64,000 nt of DNA from CAIVAT01 sp049317265 (GCA_049317265.1 JBMOIP010000003.1:1-64000); one strand, 5' to 3'. Positions 15,393 to 25,187 are shown, numbered from the stretch's first letter. Made by a program: numbers and translations. The notes: generated from the letters alone by a model not told the origin.

Positions 15393-16091
15393 ATGAAAAA
15401 CATCCAAACGATCTTAATCCTTTTCATTTTTTTAATAATAAATCAGGTATCAGGCTTTTCACAGGAGGAGTTCAACAAAGGGAACGTCTGGGTTCAATAC
15501 CTCACCGGTAATAAATGCTTCATGCAGGTTCAATCATTTACTGATCAGGTGACAAAACCTGAACTTGATTCATTGGTTTCATTACTCCTCGGTACGTCAA
15601 TCGAATCCCGTGGTTTCGAGCAGGAGTTCCGTGATATCATTCCCCTTCATGCAGGGTTGAGCTATGATTCACTTCAAATAAAGTTGAAGGAGAGTGCAAG
15701 GATAGACGTTTTAAATTTCGAATCGACGATCCAGAGACTTTCTGCATTCCATTGCCCTGTCGTTGAATTTGATTCGCTGAAACAGGCATTTATTTCGAAC
15801 TACTTGTTACGCCAACATTATAACAAGATTATTCTATCATTCATACAAACCGGAAACACGGCCGTTTACCAGCAACAAGTGATGAGTCTCTTTTCTGATG
15901 CTGTGGTTCAAAAGGTGCTGAATGAACTAAACAACCCGGTGACCTTTTACGAAAAGTTCTTCGAGGTGCCCATGCGAATCTATTTTGATCTGAAGGAAAA
16001 GCTATTCCCAATGGCCCCCGTACAAGCGTTGCAAGCCCGGCTGATGGACCGTATGCAAATCAGGATGATTATCGATGATTGTGAAGATTAA
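15393..16091 (+). CDS. Secreted protein of unknown function
   Basis: A 232-residue protein starting MKNIQTILILFIFLIINQVSG, a clear signal peptide, cleaved near GFSQ. The mature part is predicted mostly helical (KPELDSLVSLLLG, SLQIKLKESARIDVL, VVQKVLNELNNPVTFYEKFF) with no cysteine cluster or known motif. I do not recognise a family. ATG 15393 is chosen because it begins the signal peptide; the open frame extends upstream without a better start. It follows the FGE cluster and precedes a truncated receiver fragment, so it marks the end of the TIR/RyR region. Confidence 0.65.
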   Translation: MKNIQTILILFIFLIINQVSGFSQEEFNKGNVWVQYLTGNKCFMQVQSFTDQVTKPELDSLVSLLLGTSIESRGFEQEFRDIIPLHAGLSYDSLQIKLKESARIDVLNFESTIQRLSAFHCPVVEFDSLKQAFISNYLLRQHYNKIILSFIQTGNTAVYQQQVMSLFSDAVVQKVLNELNNPVTFYEKFFEVPMRIYFDLKEKLFPMAPVQALQARLMDRMQIRMIIDDCED

Positions 16092-16150
16092 TTGGAACAA
16101 ACGCTCGTATTGACCAACCTTTGCCGGAACGGACTGACCCTCTCAATTAA

Positions 16151-16429
16151 TTGATTGTTATTGATATAAAGCGATCAACCAAAACAGGCGGCAGGTGGTC
16201 AGGTGGTGCGGTTTGCCCACTGCTTGTCGACGACAATGAAGCCGACAACTATTTTCACAGCAGGATTCTTAAAGAATCTGGTATCACTGACCATGTTGAA
16301 ATTGCCATGGACGGCGAGGAGGCGCTGGATTTTCTTATCGCGAAGGGTAAGGAAGGGGTGGCTCATAGGCAGGATATTCCGTCTTGTCCATTCACCCCCA
16401 CCCGGCATTTCAATTTTATGTTAAATTAA
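16151..16429 (+). pseudogene. Fragment of a CheY-like response regulator (duplicated from 43.9 kb)
   Basis: Positions 16220-16377 match 43906-44063 over 158 bp with a single difference that I can find (A at 16367, G at 44053). The frame is kept, giving LLVDDNEADNYFHSRILKES and the region up to about residue 60 of the full regulator. The start codon region and everything after the first 60 residues, including the phosphoacceptor Asp (D69 of the full gene), are missing. The sequence then runs into unrelated codons and stops at 16427-16429. The near identity means the duplication is recent or maintained by conversion. It lies directly before the TPR kinase gene, 27.7 kb from its source. Confidence 0.85.
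16179..16219. repeat. 41-nt dispersed repeat, copy 1
   Basis: The 41 nt starting CCAAAACAGGCGGCAGGTGG match 36541-36581 at about 33 of 41 positions in the same orientation. This copy ends exactly where the 158-bp receiver duplication begins (16220), suggesting that both were brought together by one rearrangement. Confidence 0.45.
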
Positions 16430-16468
16430 TTGTATCTTTATCCCGAAACTGGTTTTTCCCTCCTGACC

Positions 16469-18310
16469 TTGAAACGAACCTGCAAATCGGTTGCAACCCT
16501 CCTGGCGATAATGCTGACAACAGCACTATTTGGCCAGGAAAGAAATTTTCAAACAAGGTTCGATTCTCTATATCACAAGGCGCTTGGCTCTCTTGCGACC
16601 GATGTCAGCACTTCCGTCAAATGCTTTGAAACGCTTTCTGCCTGCAGGGATCAGCTTACCGTTGTTCAGCATGCATGGCTCGGCTACCTGCAAATGAGGA
16701 TCAAAGAGACAGGGAAAGCAGGGACATCGGAGGCCATGAAAACACCACCTGCCAACCCTGACCAGGTCAGACATCCCGACTCCCTGCCGTCCTATGCCCA
16801 ATGGTATCTTGAGCGGTCAATGCCCGACAACGCTATCAGACTCCTGATGCGGGCGATCGAGATACTCCCCGAGAGTACAGCCGATGCCGACTTTGTCAGG
16901 ATTGAACTCTCCGAGGCCTATCGCCAGAAACTGGAATACAATAAAGGGATCAGTTTGATATACCAGCTTCTTGAACGACCTGTTCCTCTTTCCGATAAAA
17001 ACCAGGCTTACGCCTGGAATCGCCTGGCAGCGTTATACAACGAATCCGGGAAACCGCTCTCAAGTTATCGGGACTCTGTTTTCAAGTATTCACAATTATG
17101 CCTGGAACTTTCTAAAAAGACAGGCAACAAGCGCGATCTTGCTACGTCCCAGAATGAGCTGAGCTATCAGTATATCAAGTGCAGGAATTATGAAAAAGCG
17201 CTTGCTTTGTCACAAAAGTCAGTTTCCAATTTCCTGGCAGCCGGCCTGCCTTTCCATGCTATGAATTCGTTGATCAACATGGCAAATCTCTATATCAGTA
17301 AAAAGGATTACCCTTCGGCATTCGAACCCCTGGATAGTGCAACCCGGCTTTCTCCCTTGTGGAAGAACCGGAATCTCTACATGCGGATATATGAGCTGTA
17401 TGCAATTGCTTTTGCGGGAATTGGCAAATACAGGGATGCGTATGAATTTCAAAACCTTTTTAGCCTGTTGAGGAGCGAATTTTACAAGGACCGGATGAAC
17501 AACCAGATAGTGGAGCAATCGGCCAGGTACGACCTGTTTGTTAAGGAACAAAAGATCAGGGAGGAGCAGAAAAAGAATGAATTTAACCATCGCCAGATCA
17601 TCCTGCTGGTCATCATCTCCATTGCTCTGATCCTGGCCTTTGTTTTCAGCCTCTTCTATTTCAGACAAAAAAGACAGGGAGCCCTGAAACAAAAATTGAT
17701 AGAAGCTGTTGTGGAGACGGAAAACAACGAACGAAGACGTATTGCCCGTGATCTTCACGATGGGCTCGGCCCTGTTCTTTCTGCCATCAATCACTATTTC
17801 CAGGCGTTTCTGGATGCAAAGCCCGAGAACAGGGAAGCCATCCGGAGCCGTTTGCAGATCGTGATTTCCGAGGCAATCGACGAAGTTTCCCGGATATCCC
17901 ATAATATCAGCCCGCATGTACTGGAAAAATACGGGATGGTAACTGCTTTGAACAATTTACTGGGTCCGTTGATTGCCAGTGAAAAATATGAGATATTCTT
18001 TTCTTCCGGATTTGACGAAAGATTAGACCCGAAGATCGAGCTTGCAGTATACCGCTGTATCACTGAGTTAATCAACAATACCCTGAAGCATGCAGATGCA
18101 ACCAAGATGAGCCTGGATATCGGGAAAAGCGATGGCAGGCTGGTGATCCGCTATACCGACAACGGCAAGGGGTTCACAGCATCGCCGGGGAACCATATGG
18201 GACAGGGAATACCCAACATCACGAACAGAGTAGAGTCGTTTGGAGGTACACTGTCGGTTATAAGTTCTCCGAATTCCGGAATTTCAGTCGACATCATAAT
18301 GCCCTTGTGA
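16469..18310 (+). CDS. TPR-containing NarL-type sensor histidine kinase
   Basis: The start is probably TTG 16469, giving a signal-like N-terminus (MKRTCKSVATLLAIMLTTAL, cleavage near LFGQ); the frame also opens at TTG 16430. TATCTTTA at 16433-16440 is a near match to the -7 box. The periplasmic region (to about 375) has TPR-type helical repeats. A membrane helix (about 384-404, IILLVIISIALILAFVF) follows, then HisKA_3 with H430 in RRRIARDLHDGLG and an HATPase_c with LINNTLKHA, TDNGKGF and GQGIPNITNRV. This is the standard Bacteroidota TPR-kinase layout. It is followed after one base by its response regulator. It should sense envelope or cytosolic protein-protein cues through the TPRs; the signal is unknown. 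Confidence 0.88.
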   Translation: MKRTCKSVATLLAIMLTTALFGQERNFQTRFDSLYHKALGSLATDVSTSVKCFETLSACRDQLTVVQHAWLGYLQMRIKETGKAGTSEAMKTPPANPDQVRHPDSLPSYAQWYLERSMPDNAIRLLMRAIEILPESTADADFVRIELSEAYRQKLEYNKGISLIYQLLERPVPLSDKNQAYAWNRLAALYNESGKPLSSYRDSVFKYSQLCLELSKKTGNKRDLATSQNELSYQYIKCRNYEKALALSQKSVSNFLAAGLPFHAMNSLINMANLYISKKDYPSAFEPLDSATRLSPLWKNRNLYMRIYELYAIAFAGIGKYRDAYEFQNLFSLLRSEFYKDRMNNQIVEQSARYDLFVKEQKIREEQKKNEFNHRQIILLVIISIALILAFVFSLFYFRQKRQGALKQKLIEAVVETENNERRRIARDLHDGLGPVLSAINHYFQAFLDAKPENREAIRSRLQIVISEAIDEVSRISHNISPHVLEKYGMVTALNNLLGPLIASEKYEIFFSSGFDERLDPKIELAVYRCITELINNTLKHADATKMSLDIGKSDGRLVIRYTDNGKGFTASPGNHMGQGIPNITNRVESFGGTLSVISSPNSGISVDIIMPL

Positions 18311-18311
18311 T

Positions 18312-18950
18312 ATGGGAAAAATCAGACTTGCAATTATAGATGATCATAATCTTTTCCGTGAAGGCATCATCCTCCTTTTGAACCAGGTCGACGATATCGA
18401 TGTGGTTTACGATAACTCCGACGGGAACCGTTTTTTGGAGGCGCTTCATGAAACGGAGGTGGATGTTGTACTGATGGATATTGAAATGCCAGCAATTGGC
18501 GGCGCTCTCACTACCGAGAGGGCGCTGAAAGTAAAACCCGGGCTGAAAGTGATTGCCCTGACCATGTTTTCTGATACCGGTCATTACACCCAGATGATCC
18601 AGGCCGGAGTCAAAGGATTTATCCTGAAGAAAGCAAATAAATTCGAGTTGGAACAGGCCATCCGGGAGGTTCATGGCGGAGGGGTCTTCTTCAGCCAGGA
18701 GATCCTTCAAATATTGGCGTTCCGATACAAAGGAAAAACAATGGTTGCCGGAGAACTGAGCGCCCGCGAGATGGAGATCCTGGTACTGGTCTGCCAGGGA
18801 TTTACAACCCAGGAGATATCAGAACGCCTTTACATCTCCAGCAAGACTGTTGATACCCACCGTGCCAATCTGTTTCTGAAAACTGACGTTCGGAACGTTG
18901 CCGGGCTGATCGCCTGGGCCATCCGCAACCAGGTTTATTCCGTTGAATAA
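18312..18950 (+). CDS. NarL/FixJ-family response regulator
   Basis: A 212-residue protein with an N-terminal receiver (IDDHNLFREG at 10-19; phosphoacceptor D56 in LMDIEMP; conserved Thr in ALTMFSD; Lys in FILKKAN) and a C-terminal LuxR-type helix-turn-helix (ELSAREMEILVLVCQGFT, then SSKTVDTHRANL). It is encoded one base after the TPR kinase, so the two form a cognate pair. Likely targets are nearby, but the sequence does not show binding sites. Downstream comes a conserved hairpin (18964-18985) and a second, receiver-only protein. Confidence 0.92.
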   Translation: MGKIRLAIIDDHNLFREGIILLLNQVDDIDVVYDNSDGNRFLEALHETEVDVVLMDIEMPAIGGALTTERALKVKPGLKVIALTMFSDTGHYTQMIQAGVKGFILKKANKFELEQAIREVHGGGVFFSQEILQILAFRYKGKTMVAGELSAREMEILVLVCQGFTTQEISERLYISSKTVDTHRANLFLKTDVRNVAGLIAWAIRNQVYSVE

Positions 18951-18963
18951 TTTCCATCTGTGT

Positions 18964-18985
18964 CACTAAGGGTAAACCCTTAGTG
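18964..18985 (+). promoter_or_regulatory. Conserved hairpin upstream of receiver-like gene, copy 1
   Basis: CACTAAGGG-TAAA-CCCTTAGTG is a perfect 9-bp stem. The matching position upstream of the second receiver-like gene has TCAGGG-TTTT-CCCTGA (24818-24833). The stem sequence changed but pairing was kept, and both are followed by AGTGAAATTCAGG or TGAAATTCAGG. There is no T-run directly after, so a regulatory RNA or protein-binding role is more likely than termination. Confidence 0.5.
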
Positions 18986-19076
18986 AAATTCAGGTTATTC
19001 CTTCCCGGTTTTCATTGGTTTGCCTTAGAACTACCGCTCATCCTCCATGTAATTTTACATTCGGTTTAGTATATCA

Positions 19077-19445
19077 ATGATGATCACAATCGCGGTTGCC
19101 GATTTCAATAAAACATACTGCCAGGGGTTGAAAACCTTGCTCGAACAGGTGGAGGGTTTTGAGGTTGTGCTCCTATCGGAATCCGACTTTCGGCCAGAAG
19201 TTATAACGAAATTATCTATTGATATCCTTTTAGTGGATGAAGACATCTACCAGGCCTGCAAATCCGGAATAGGAGACCCTGGTTCACTGTGGCCGGCAGC
19301 AAGTACGATCGTCCTCACCATGGATCACGATGTCATTGGATTTCCGGAACGCGAAGTAACCGTTATTTTTAAAGGATCAGACAAAAGGGAATTTTCCGAA
19401 ATGATTCAGAAACAGATGTTGACTCCGCAAAAAATCCTTCGCTAA
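19077..19445 (+). CDS. Degenerate receiver-domain protein, copy 1
   Basis: A 122-residue protein resembling a stand-alone receiver of the NarL type: MMITIAVADFNKTYCQGLKT corresponds to the opening of receiver domains, and IDILLVDEDIY places D58 at the phosphoacceptor position. The usual acidic pair before it is reduced, and the region expected to carry the conserved Thr and Lys (TIVLTMDHDVIGF, VTVIFKGSD) is partly kept. No DNA-binding domain is attached. A shorter paralogue with the same leader lies at 24929. Each precedes a large secreted-protein gene, so it could be a local modulator; this is inference. Confidence 0.6.
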   Translation: MMITIAVADFNKTYCQGLKTLLEQVEGFEVVLLSESDFRPEVITKLSIDILLVDEDIYQACKSGIGDPGSLWPAASTIVLTMDHDVIGFPEREVTVIFKGSDKREFSEMIQKQMLTPQKILR

Positions 19446-19512
19446 AAGCAAATTGTGCAAGAAGACTTGATTTTAACCAACCATACATTAACGAACAGCA
19501 AAACACAGCATT

Positions 19513-22500
19513 ATGAAAACAACCACACGACATCTTCTTGTTTTTTTTGCACTGTTTATCCTCGGATTTCAGTCATTTGCCCAAACCCAATCGCCCCTAA
19601 AAGCACTTAGCTACGACGGCGTAAATGATTATGTTTCCGGCGCATCGGGAATAAGTACAAGCCTTACGGCAATAACCATCGAAGCATGGGTGTATCACAA
19701 TACCCTGCCCGCAGGAGTGGTTCAGCGATATGTAACCATTAACCCTGAAGTGGCAGTATTGCGCTACGATGGAAGTGGAGGTGTAAACAATCTGCATTTC
19801 TATATTAAAAAAACAAATGGAACGCTTTATGCTTTGCAAGCTAACAATGTGTTGAGCACCGGAACCTGGATGCATGTTGCCGGTACTTACGACGGTACAA
19901 ATATGAAACTTTACCTTAATGGCAAACTGTTAAGTAGTGCCACACCTGCAGGGGGATTGTATCCACCTTCGGGAAGTTTTTCATTTAGCGCCAGCGGTTC
20001 AGAAGCATTCAACGGTAAGATGGATGAAGTGAGTGTATGGAATTCTGCTCGTACTGCTACCGATATACGCGAAGATATGTACCGCTCAGCACCTCTCGCC
20101 AATGCAAATCTTAAAAATTACTGGCAGTTTAACAATGGAAGTGGAACTACATTAACCGACCTGAAAGGAACAGCCACCGGCACACTCCAGAATGGTCCCA
20201 CCTGGGTTGCTTCCACCATTCCATTTGCAGCAGGATGTGTAAATACCCAGATTGTTTTCGAAGCATTACCAAAAACCTTTCCCGGAACCGGTTTGATTAT
20301 GGATTATACCGGTATAGGAGGAACCGACACGGTAGCGGTTAGCCGAATTGATACATTACCTAATGTCAAGCCAACAGGAGTACAACATGTTTACGATAAC
20401 CAGTATTGGGTTATAAATCATTATGGAACTAATAACTTTAATACGAACCTGATATTCACTCTAAGTGAGGGCATTACAACAGCACAACAATCCGGTCCCA
20501 ACAGGGTTTTGCTTTATTCCCGGAGTGGCAATTCGGATGGAGCATGGACTTTTGTTACTTCTGCATCGAGTTTAAATGCAACAAATGGTACAGCAACGTT
20601 TGATGGATTAAATGGAGCAACAGGTTTGGGCAAGCAATATATCGTTTGTAATAATTTCCCTCAAACTCTTCCCGGGACAGCCCTGAATTTCGACGGAACC
20701 AATGATTATGTGAATTGCGGAAATGCTTCCGGCCTGAATATCACCGGGGCTATTACGATAGAAGCATGGATAAATGCCGATAATTGGAAAGCCAATTCAT
20801 GGGAAGGCACGATCGTAGGAAAAGATAACACGAACGCCACCGGATACAACCTTCGTTGTGGCAACAATGGCATGTTAAGCTTTCTTGTTGGTGCAGGTGG
20901 TGCATGGAATGAAGTCCTTTCCGGTCCGGTAATGTCAACAGGCCGCTGGAATTGTGTAGCCGGTGTTTACGATGGAACCACCATGTACATTTATATAAAT
21001 GGTCTACTCAGCGGGCAGCAGGCACTCTCATCGGCCATAGGCGTATCAGCCCAATCCTTGTTTATAGGAAACAGCCCCGGATACCCTACACGCTTTTTCG
21101 ACGGCAAGATTGATGAAGTCAGGATCTGGAATGTAGCACGCTCACAAAGCCAGATACAGAGTGACATGTATAATACGCTTGCAGGCACTGAGACCGGACT
21201 GGTGGATTATTGGCAGTTTAACAATGGCACGGGTACAACACTTACTGATCTTGTTGGAAGCAGCAGTGGGACCCTCACTAATATGGACGCAGCCACTTGC
21301 TGGATCGAAAGTTATGCGATGGTAGTGCCTGTTCCCATAGCAGCTTCAAACATCACTTCAGCAGGGTTCACAGCCAATTGGACTGCGCCTGCTATCGGAA
21401 GCGTTACAAGCTACAAACTGGACGTATCAACGAATAATACGTTTACTTCCCTGGTTTCGGGTTATAATAATGTAGATTGCGGTAACAATTTGTCAAAAGT
21501 CGTAACAGGTTTAACAGCCGGCACTACCTATTATTACCGTGTAAGAGCCGACAAAACCAGCGTTACAGGTACAGGCGCCAATCATTTTACCTATACTTCT
21601 GTTTGTACACCTTTTTCTATTATCAGCCAGTCAACAGCTACACAAACCCAACCTTTAAACGGAACGTTTACTCCGATTACTGTAACAGCAACAGGTAATG
21701 TAACTTATCAATGGTATAGTAATGCAAATGCAACCAATAGCGGGGGAACTTCGCTGGGTTCAGACAATGGAGCACAAACGTACAGTTATACACCGCAAGC
21801 TACCACCCTGGGAACGCTGTATTATTATTGTGTGGTAAGCGGGACATGCGGCGCTTCACAAACCAGCGCCGTATCCGGGGCAATTATTGTAAACACCGTG
21901 GTTGCAGGTATTACGGGAACCGGCACTGCAAGCGACCCTTATCAGATCGCCACCCTTGATAATCTCAACTGGCTCCAATCGATGAATCATTCCATGTATT
22001 GGCAATTTCATTACATCCAGACGGCCGATATCAATGCTGCCGCATCCCGAAACTGGGACAGCGGCAATGGTTTTTCACCGATAGGGCGATTCAGCATCCC
22101 ATCCTTTACCGGCACGTATAATGGGAAGGGACACACCATCGACAGTATTTACATCAACCGGACAGGAGCAGGATATGTTGGATTTTTCGGTCAGATCAAT
22201 AACGCAAAAATTGACAGCCTGAATTTAACCAATGTTTCCATAACCAGTAACAATGGTCATATCGGCGCTCTTGTGGGAATAATAAGTTCAAATTCTACGG
22301 TTAATCATTGCAGCAGCAGTGGAAGTGTTAATGTATCAATGATTAACTCTAACATAGGTGGACTTATTGGGACAGTCTCAGCAAACACGGATACTATAAA
22401 ATATTGTTATTCCACTGCCATCGTGAACTGTAGCGGAACCAGCAATAATTATACAGGTGGTTTTATCGGAAAAAATTCCGGCATCATAACCCAATGTTAT

Positions 22501-24651
22501 GCCTGCGGATTAGTCACCGGAAGTGGCACTTATCTCGGTGGTTTTGTAGGTCAAAGCACCAATGCCGACCAATGCTACTGGGATAATCAGACCAGCGGAC
22601 AAATTTCCGGCGGCACCCAAAGCGGCACCGGTACGTGGAATTTATATGGAAAGTCCACAACCGAGATGAAGACCCAGGACACCTATACCGGCTGGGATTT
22701 CACCAACAACTGGTATATCTCAACCAATGCGAACAATGGGTATCCCTGTTTTTATTACGCCCCCGAACTAAGTACGCAGGCGGTAAACAATATAAAAACC
22801 TTTACAGCAACTGCTCATGGCACCATTGTCAGTAAAGGGGCAGCAACTATCGCAGCGTACGGTGTATGCTACAATACCACCGGTTTGCCCACAACAGCCG
22901 ATGCCAGGTTAAACCTGGGCTCCGCATCCTATTTTGGCGCCTTTACGGCAAACATGAGCGGGCTGCACCACGGTACAACTTATTATGTGCGTGCTTATGC
23001 TATAAATGAACGCGACACCATTTACGGTGGACAGGTAAGCTTTACAACCACAAATGTAACGCAAGCCAATACCTGCCTCAACAATGGCGACCAATACAAC
23101 TATATCAGCATTCCCAACAACAGCTCGCTTCAGTTAACCAATAATTACAGCATTGAAGTATGGTTAAAACCCGGGGTGGCGGTAACCACCAACCGGATTA
23201 TCGTGTCGAAAGGATATAATGCAAACGGCTACACACTGCTGTCGAACGGAAGTGGAAACAAACGCGGACTGATTTTCGATGGCATGGCAACTGCCGATAA
23301 TATACTCACGCAAAATCAATGGTGTCATGTTGCTGCCGTGAATGACAACGGCACAAGGCATTTGTACCTGAATGGCGTTGAAATGCCGCTAACCGGAACC
23401 CCGGTAAGCGTAACAGCAAACACCCAGCCTTTATACCTTTCGAATTATGATAATGGCGGGAGCAGCAATTGTTTCAGGGGATATATTGAAGAATTACGCA
23501 TATGGAATTCCCCCCTGAGCTTCTCCCAGATACGGGAGAATATGCACTTGCCGCTCACAGGAACCGAATCGGGACTGGTTTCGTACTGGCAGTTCGACGA
23601 AGGGCAACCCCCCACGGTATTCGACAAAAAAGGGGTAAATAACGGAACATGGTATGCTTCTGTTATCAATCAATATACAAACTCTACCATCCCATTCGGA
23701 ACCGGATTCAGCCATACCAGCGTTGTGAATGCTACCGGGAATTACGATTTCACGAATACGGGACTTTCCATCAACTTCACGGCTAAAAGCGGGCCCGATT
23801 CCATCGTAGTGGCAAAAATTGACACCTTCCCAAATCTGAACCCGAACGGACTTCCTGCGGTTTTTGACCGGCAGTACTGGGTGGTGCACAAATATGGCAC
23901 CGGATCGCTCACGGCAAACCTAACCTTTACGCCAGCTGAAGATCTGACGATGCAGGATCAGGCAAACCCCGCCAATTTGAAGCTTTACACCCGAAGCAGC
24001 ATGGCAGATGATGCAAGCTGGATATTGCTGGCCTCAGCAACATCGGTAAATGCGGCCACCAACCAGGCCACCTTTGAAGGAATAACCGGGTTCAGCCAGT
24101 TCATCATCGGCAAAACGTTATTGGTCCCGGCGAACCAGACTGTTGCAAACACCACCATTCACAACGGCGAAACGGAATGTTTTAATGCCACGGAGGTTGT
24201 ATCTGTTTCAAACTTCACGGTGGAAACCGGCGGAGATGTAACCATCATCGCCGGCGGTCAGATTCATTTTACACCGGGTGTTGTGGTGCAGCCAGGAGGG
24301 TACTTGCATGGGTATATTACTACCACACAGGAGTACTGTGGCACGGGTTCAACCATGGCAGCACCGGTAACTTTAGGAGAAGAGGAGATTTCTTCCCTGG
24401 GCGGCGGCAGTTGGTTCAAACTCTATCCCAACCCTACATCAGGCACCTTCACCCTCGATTTAACAGGGGTCGAAAACCGGGCAGAAGTCCATATGGAGAT
24501 CTACAGCATGCATGGAGAGAAAATTCTGCAAGCCGAGATGTACCGCGAAAACCAGAGAACGTTCTGCATTGGGGCCGCCGCTTCCGGTATCTATATCATA
24601 AGAATAAGCGCCGGGAATGAAACAGTTTTCGGAAAATTGGTGAAGATGTAA
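19513..24651 (+). CDS. Large T9SS-exported LamG/GLUG adhesin-like protein
   Basis: A 1712-residue protein with a signal peptide (to about FQSFAQ). It contains three LamG/concanavalin-like domains (about 33-210, 392-565 and 1190-1375; DGVNDYV, ITIEAWV, GKIDEVRIWN), two copies of a module around YDNQYWVINHYGT / FDRQYWVVHKYGT, a fibronectin III-like domain (about 610-690), GLUG-type repeats (about 905-1030; GGLIGTVS, GGFIGKNSG, GGFVGQ), a 3-coathanger-stack-like segment (about 1545-1610; IHNGETECFNATE, PGGYLHGYI) and a T9SS type A sorting domain (about 1635-1712; LYPNPTSGTF, SGIYIIRIS). It is exported and anchored on the cell surface, probably binding glycans or matrix. It lies between the two duplicated receiver modules. 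Confidence 0.9.
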   Translation: MKTTTRHLLVFFALFILGFQSFAQTQSPLKALSYDGVNDYVSGASGISTSLTAITIEAWVYHNTLPAGVVQRYVTINPEVAVLRYDGSGGVNNLHFYIKKTNGTLYALQANNVLSTGTWMHVAGTYDGTNMKLYLNGKLLSSATPAGGLYPPSGSFSFSASGSEAFNGKMDEVSVWNSARTATDIREDMYRSAPLANANLKNYWQFNNGSGTTLTDLKGTATGTLQNGPTWVASTIPFAAGCVNTQIVFEALPKTFPGTGLIMDYTGIGGTDTVAVSRIDTLPNVKPTGVQHVYDNQYWVINHYGTNNFNTNLIFTLSEGITTAQQSGPNRVLLYSRSGNSDGAWTFVTSASSLNATNGTATFDGLNGATGLGKQYIVCNNFPQTLPGTALNFDGTNDYVNCGNASGLNITGAITIEAWINADNWKANSWEGTIVGKDNTNATGYNLRCGNNGMLSFLVGAGGAWNEVLSGPVMSTGRWNCVAGVYDGTTMYIYINGLLSGQQALSSAIGVSAQSLFIGNSPGYPTRFFDGKIDEVRIWNVARSQSQIQSDMYNTLAGTETGLVDYWQFNNGTGTTLTDLVGSSSGTLTNMDAATCWIESYAMVVPVPIAASNITSAGFTANWTAPAIGSVTSYKLDVSTNNTFTSLVSGYNNVDCGNNLSKVVTGLTAGTTYYYRVRADKTSVTGTGANHFTYTSVCTPFSIISQSTATQTQPLNGTFTPITVTATGNVTYQWYSNANATNSGGTSLGSDNGAQTYSYTPQATTLGTLYYYCVVSGTCGASQTSAVSGAIIVNTVVAGITGTGTASDPYQIATLDNLNWLQSMNHSMYWQFHYIQTADINAAASRNWDSGNGFSPIGRFSIPSFTGTYNGKGHTIDSIYINRTGAGYVGFFGQINNAKIDSLNLTNVSITSNNGHIGALVGIISSNSTVNHCSSSGSVNVSMINSNIGGLIGTVSANTDTIKYCYSTAIVNCSGTSNNYTGGFIGKNSGIITQCYACGLVTGSGTYLGGFVGQSTNADQCYWDNQTSGQISGGTQSGTGTWNLYGKSTTEMKTQDTYTGWDFTNNWYISTNANNGYPCFYYAPELSTQAVNNIKTFTATAHGTIVSKGAATIAAYGVCYNTTGLPTTADARLNLGSASYFGAFTANMSGLHHGTTYYVRAYAINERDTIYGGQVSFTTTNVTQANTCLNNGDQYNYISIPNNSSLQLTNNYSIEVWLKPGVAVTTNRIIVSKGYNANGYTLLSNGSGNKRGLIFDGMATADNILTQNQWCHVAAVNDNGTRHLYLNGVEMPLTGTPVSVTANTQPLYLSNYDNGGSSNCFRGYIEELRIWNSPLSFSQIRENMHLPLTGTESGLVSYWQFDEGQPPTVFDKKGVNNGTWYASVINQYTNSTIPFGTGFSHTSVVNATGNYDFTNTGLSINFTAKSGPDSIVVAKIDTFPNLNPNGLPAVFDRQYWVVHKYGTGSLTANLTFTPAEDLTMQDQANPANLKLYTRSSMADDASWILLASATSVNAATNQATFEGITGFSQFIIGKTLLVPANQTVANTTIHNGETECFNATEVVSVSNFTVETGGDVTIIAGGQIHFTPGVVVQPGGYLHGYITTTQEYCGTGSTMAAPVTLGEEEISSLGGGSWFKLYPNPTSGTFTLDLTGVENRAEVHMEIYSMHGEKILQAEMYRENQRTFCIGAAASGIYIIRISAGNETVFGKLVKM

Positions 24652-24928
24652 TCATATATAAAAATCTTCCTCCTGAAATTGACGATTAAAACCATCTGCT
24701 GGCTGGCAGTGGTTTGGGTGGAATGCTGGTAGTAGAACAATAAAGGGTTGTCATTACCTGCCCAATCCGAATTTTCTGTCACAACTTACAGTCAGTCTAA
24801 GTTTTTATCCCTATTTATCAGGGTTTTCCCTGAGTGAAATTCAGGATTTTCCCTCCCTGTTTTCATTGGTTCTACTTAAAACCATCCCTCATCATCATTG
24901 TATTTTTACCATACAGTGTTATTTGTCA
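24652..24928. other. Intergenic region carrying duplicated leader
   Basis: From about 24801 it is homologous to the leader of the receiver-like gene at 19077 (hairpin, TGAAATTCAGG, TTTTCATTGGTT, and the bases around the start codon). The first 140 nt show only a short ACCTGCCCAATCCG motif that echoes the TGCCCAA repeats near the tRNA-like cores. Confidence 0.5.
24818..24833 (+). promoter_or_regulatory. Conserved hairpin upstream of receiver-like gene, copy 2
   Basis: TCAGGG-TTTT-CCCTGA, a 6-bp stem, at the same place relative to the start codon as the 9-bp stem at 18964-18985. The stem bases differ between copies while remaining paired, which argues for selection on structure. Confidence 0.45.
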
Positions 24929-25132
24929 ATGATGATCACAATCGCGGTTGCCGACGTTAATCAAACTTATTGCAAGGGGCTGAAAACAATGCTGGAACAG
25001 GTGGTGGGGTTCAATGTGGTATTTCTACCGGTATCAACCTCCTGGCTGAAGGCATTGAATAAGCAAACCATCGATATTTTACTTGTGGATGAAGACTTGT
25101 ACCATTCCTGCACTGACCAAGATTCATTGTGA
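24929..25132 (+). CDS. Degenerate receiver-domain protein, copy 2 (shortened)
   Basis: A 67-residue protein closely similar to the N-terminal half of the protein at 19077 (MMITIAVADVNQTYCKGLKT; IDILLVDEDLY). It ends soon after the phosphoacceptor-like Asp with CTDQDSL and stop, so the second half of the receiver fold is missing. Upstream sequence is also shared with the first copy. It is most likely a truncated duplicate; a functional short protein cannot be excluded. It lies 55 nt before the first metallophosphoesterase. Confidence 0.55.
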   Translation: MMITIAVADVNQTYCKGLKTMLEQVVGFNVVFLPVSTSWLKALNKQTIDILLVDEDLYHSCTDQDSL

Positions 25133-25187
25133 AATGCGAGTTAAAAACAACATAAATCTATCTCTAAATTAAGAAAGGAAAAAAGTT

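Noticed and set aside
17219..17917. 232-codon open frame on the - strand
   Set aside because: It lies fully antisense to the TPR kinase and shows no family signature.
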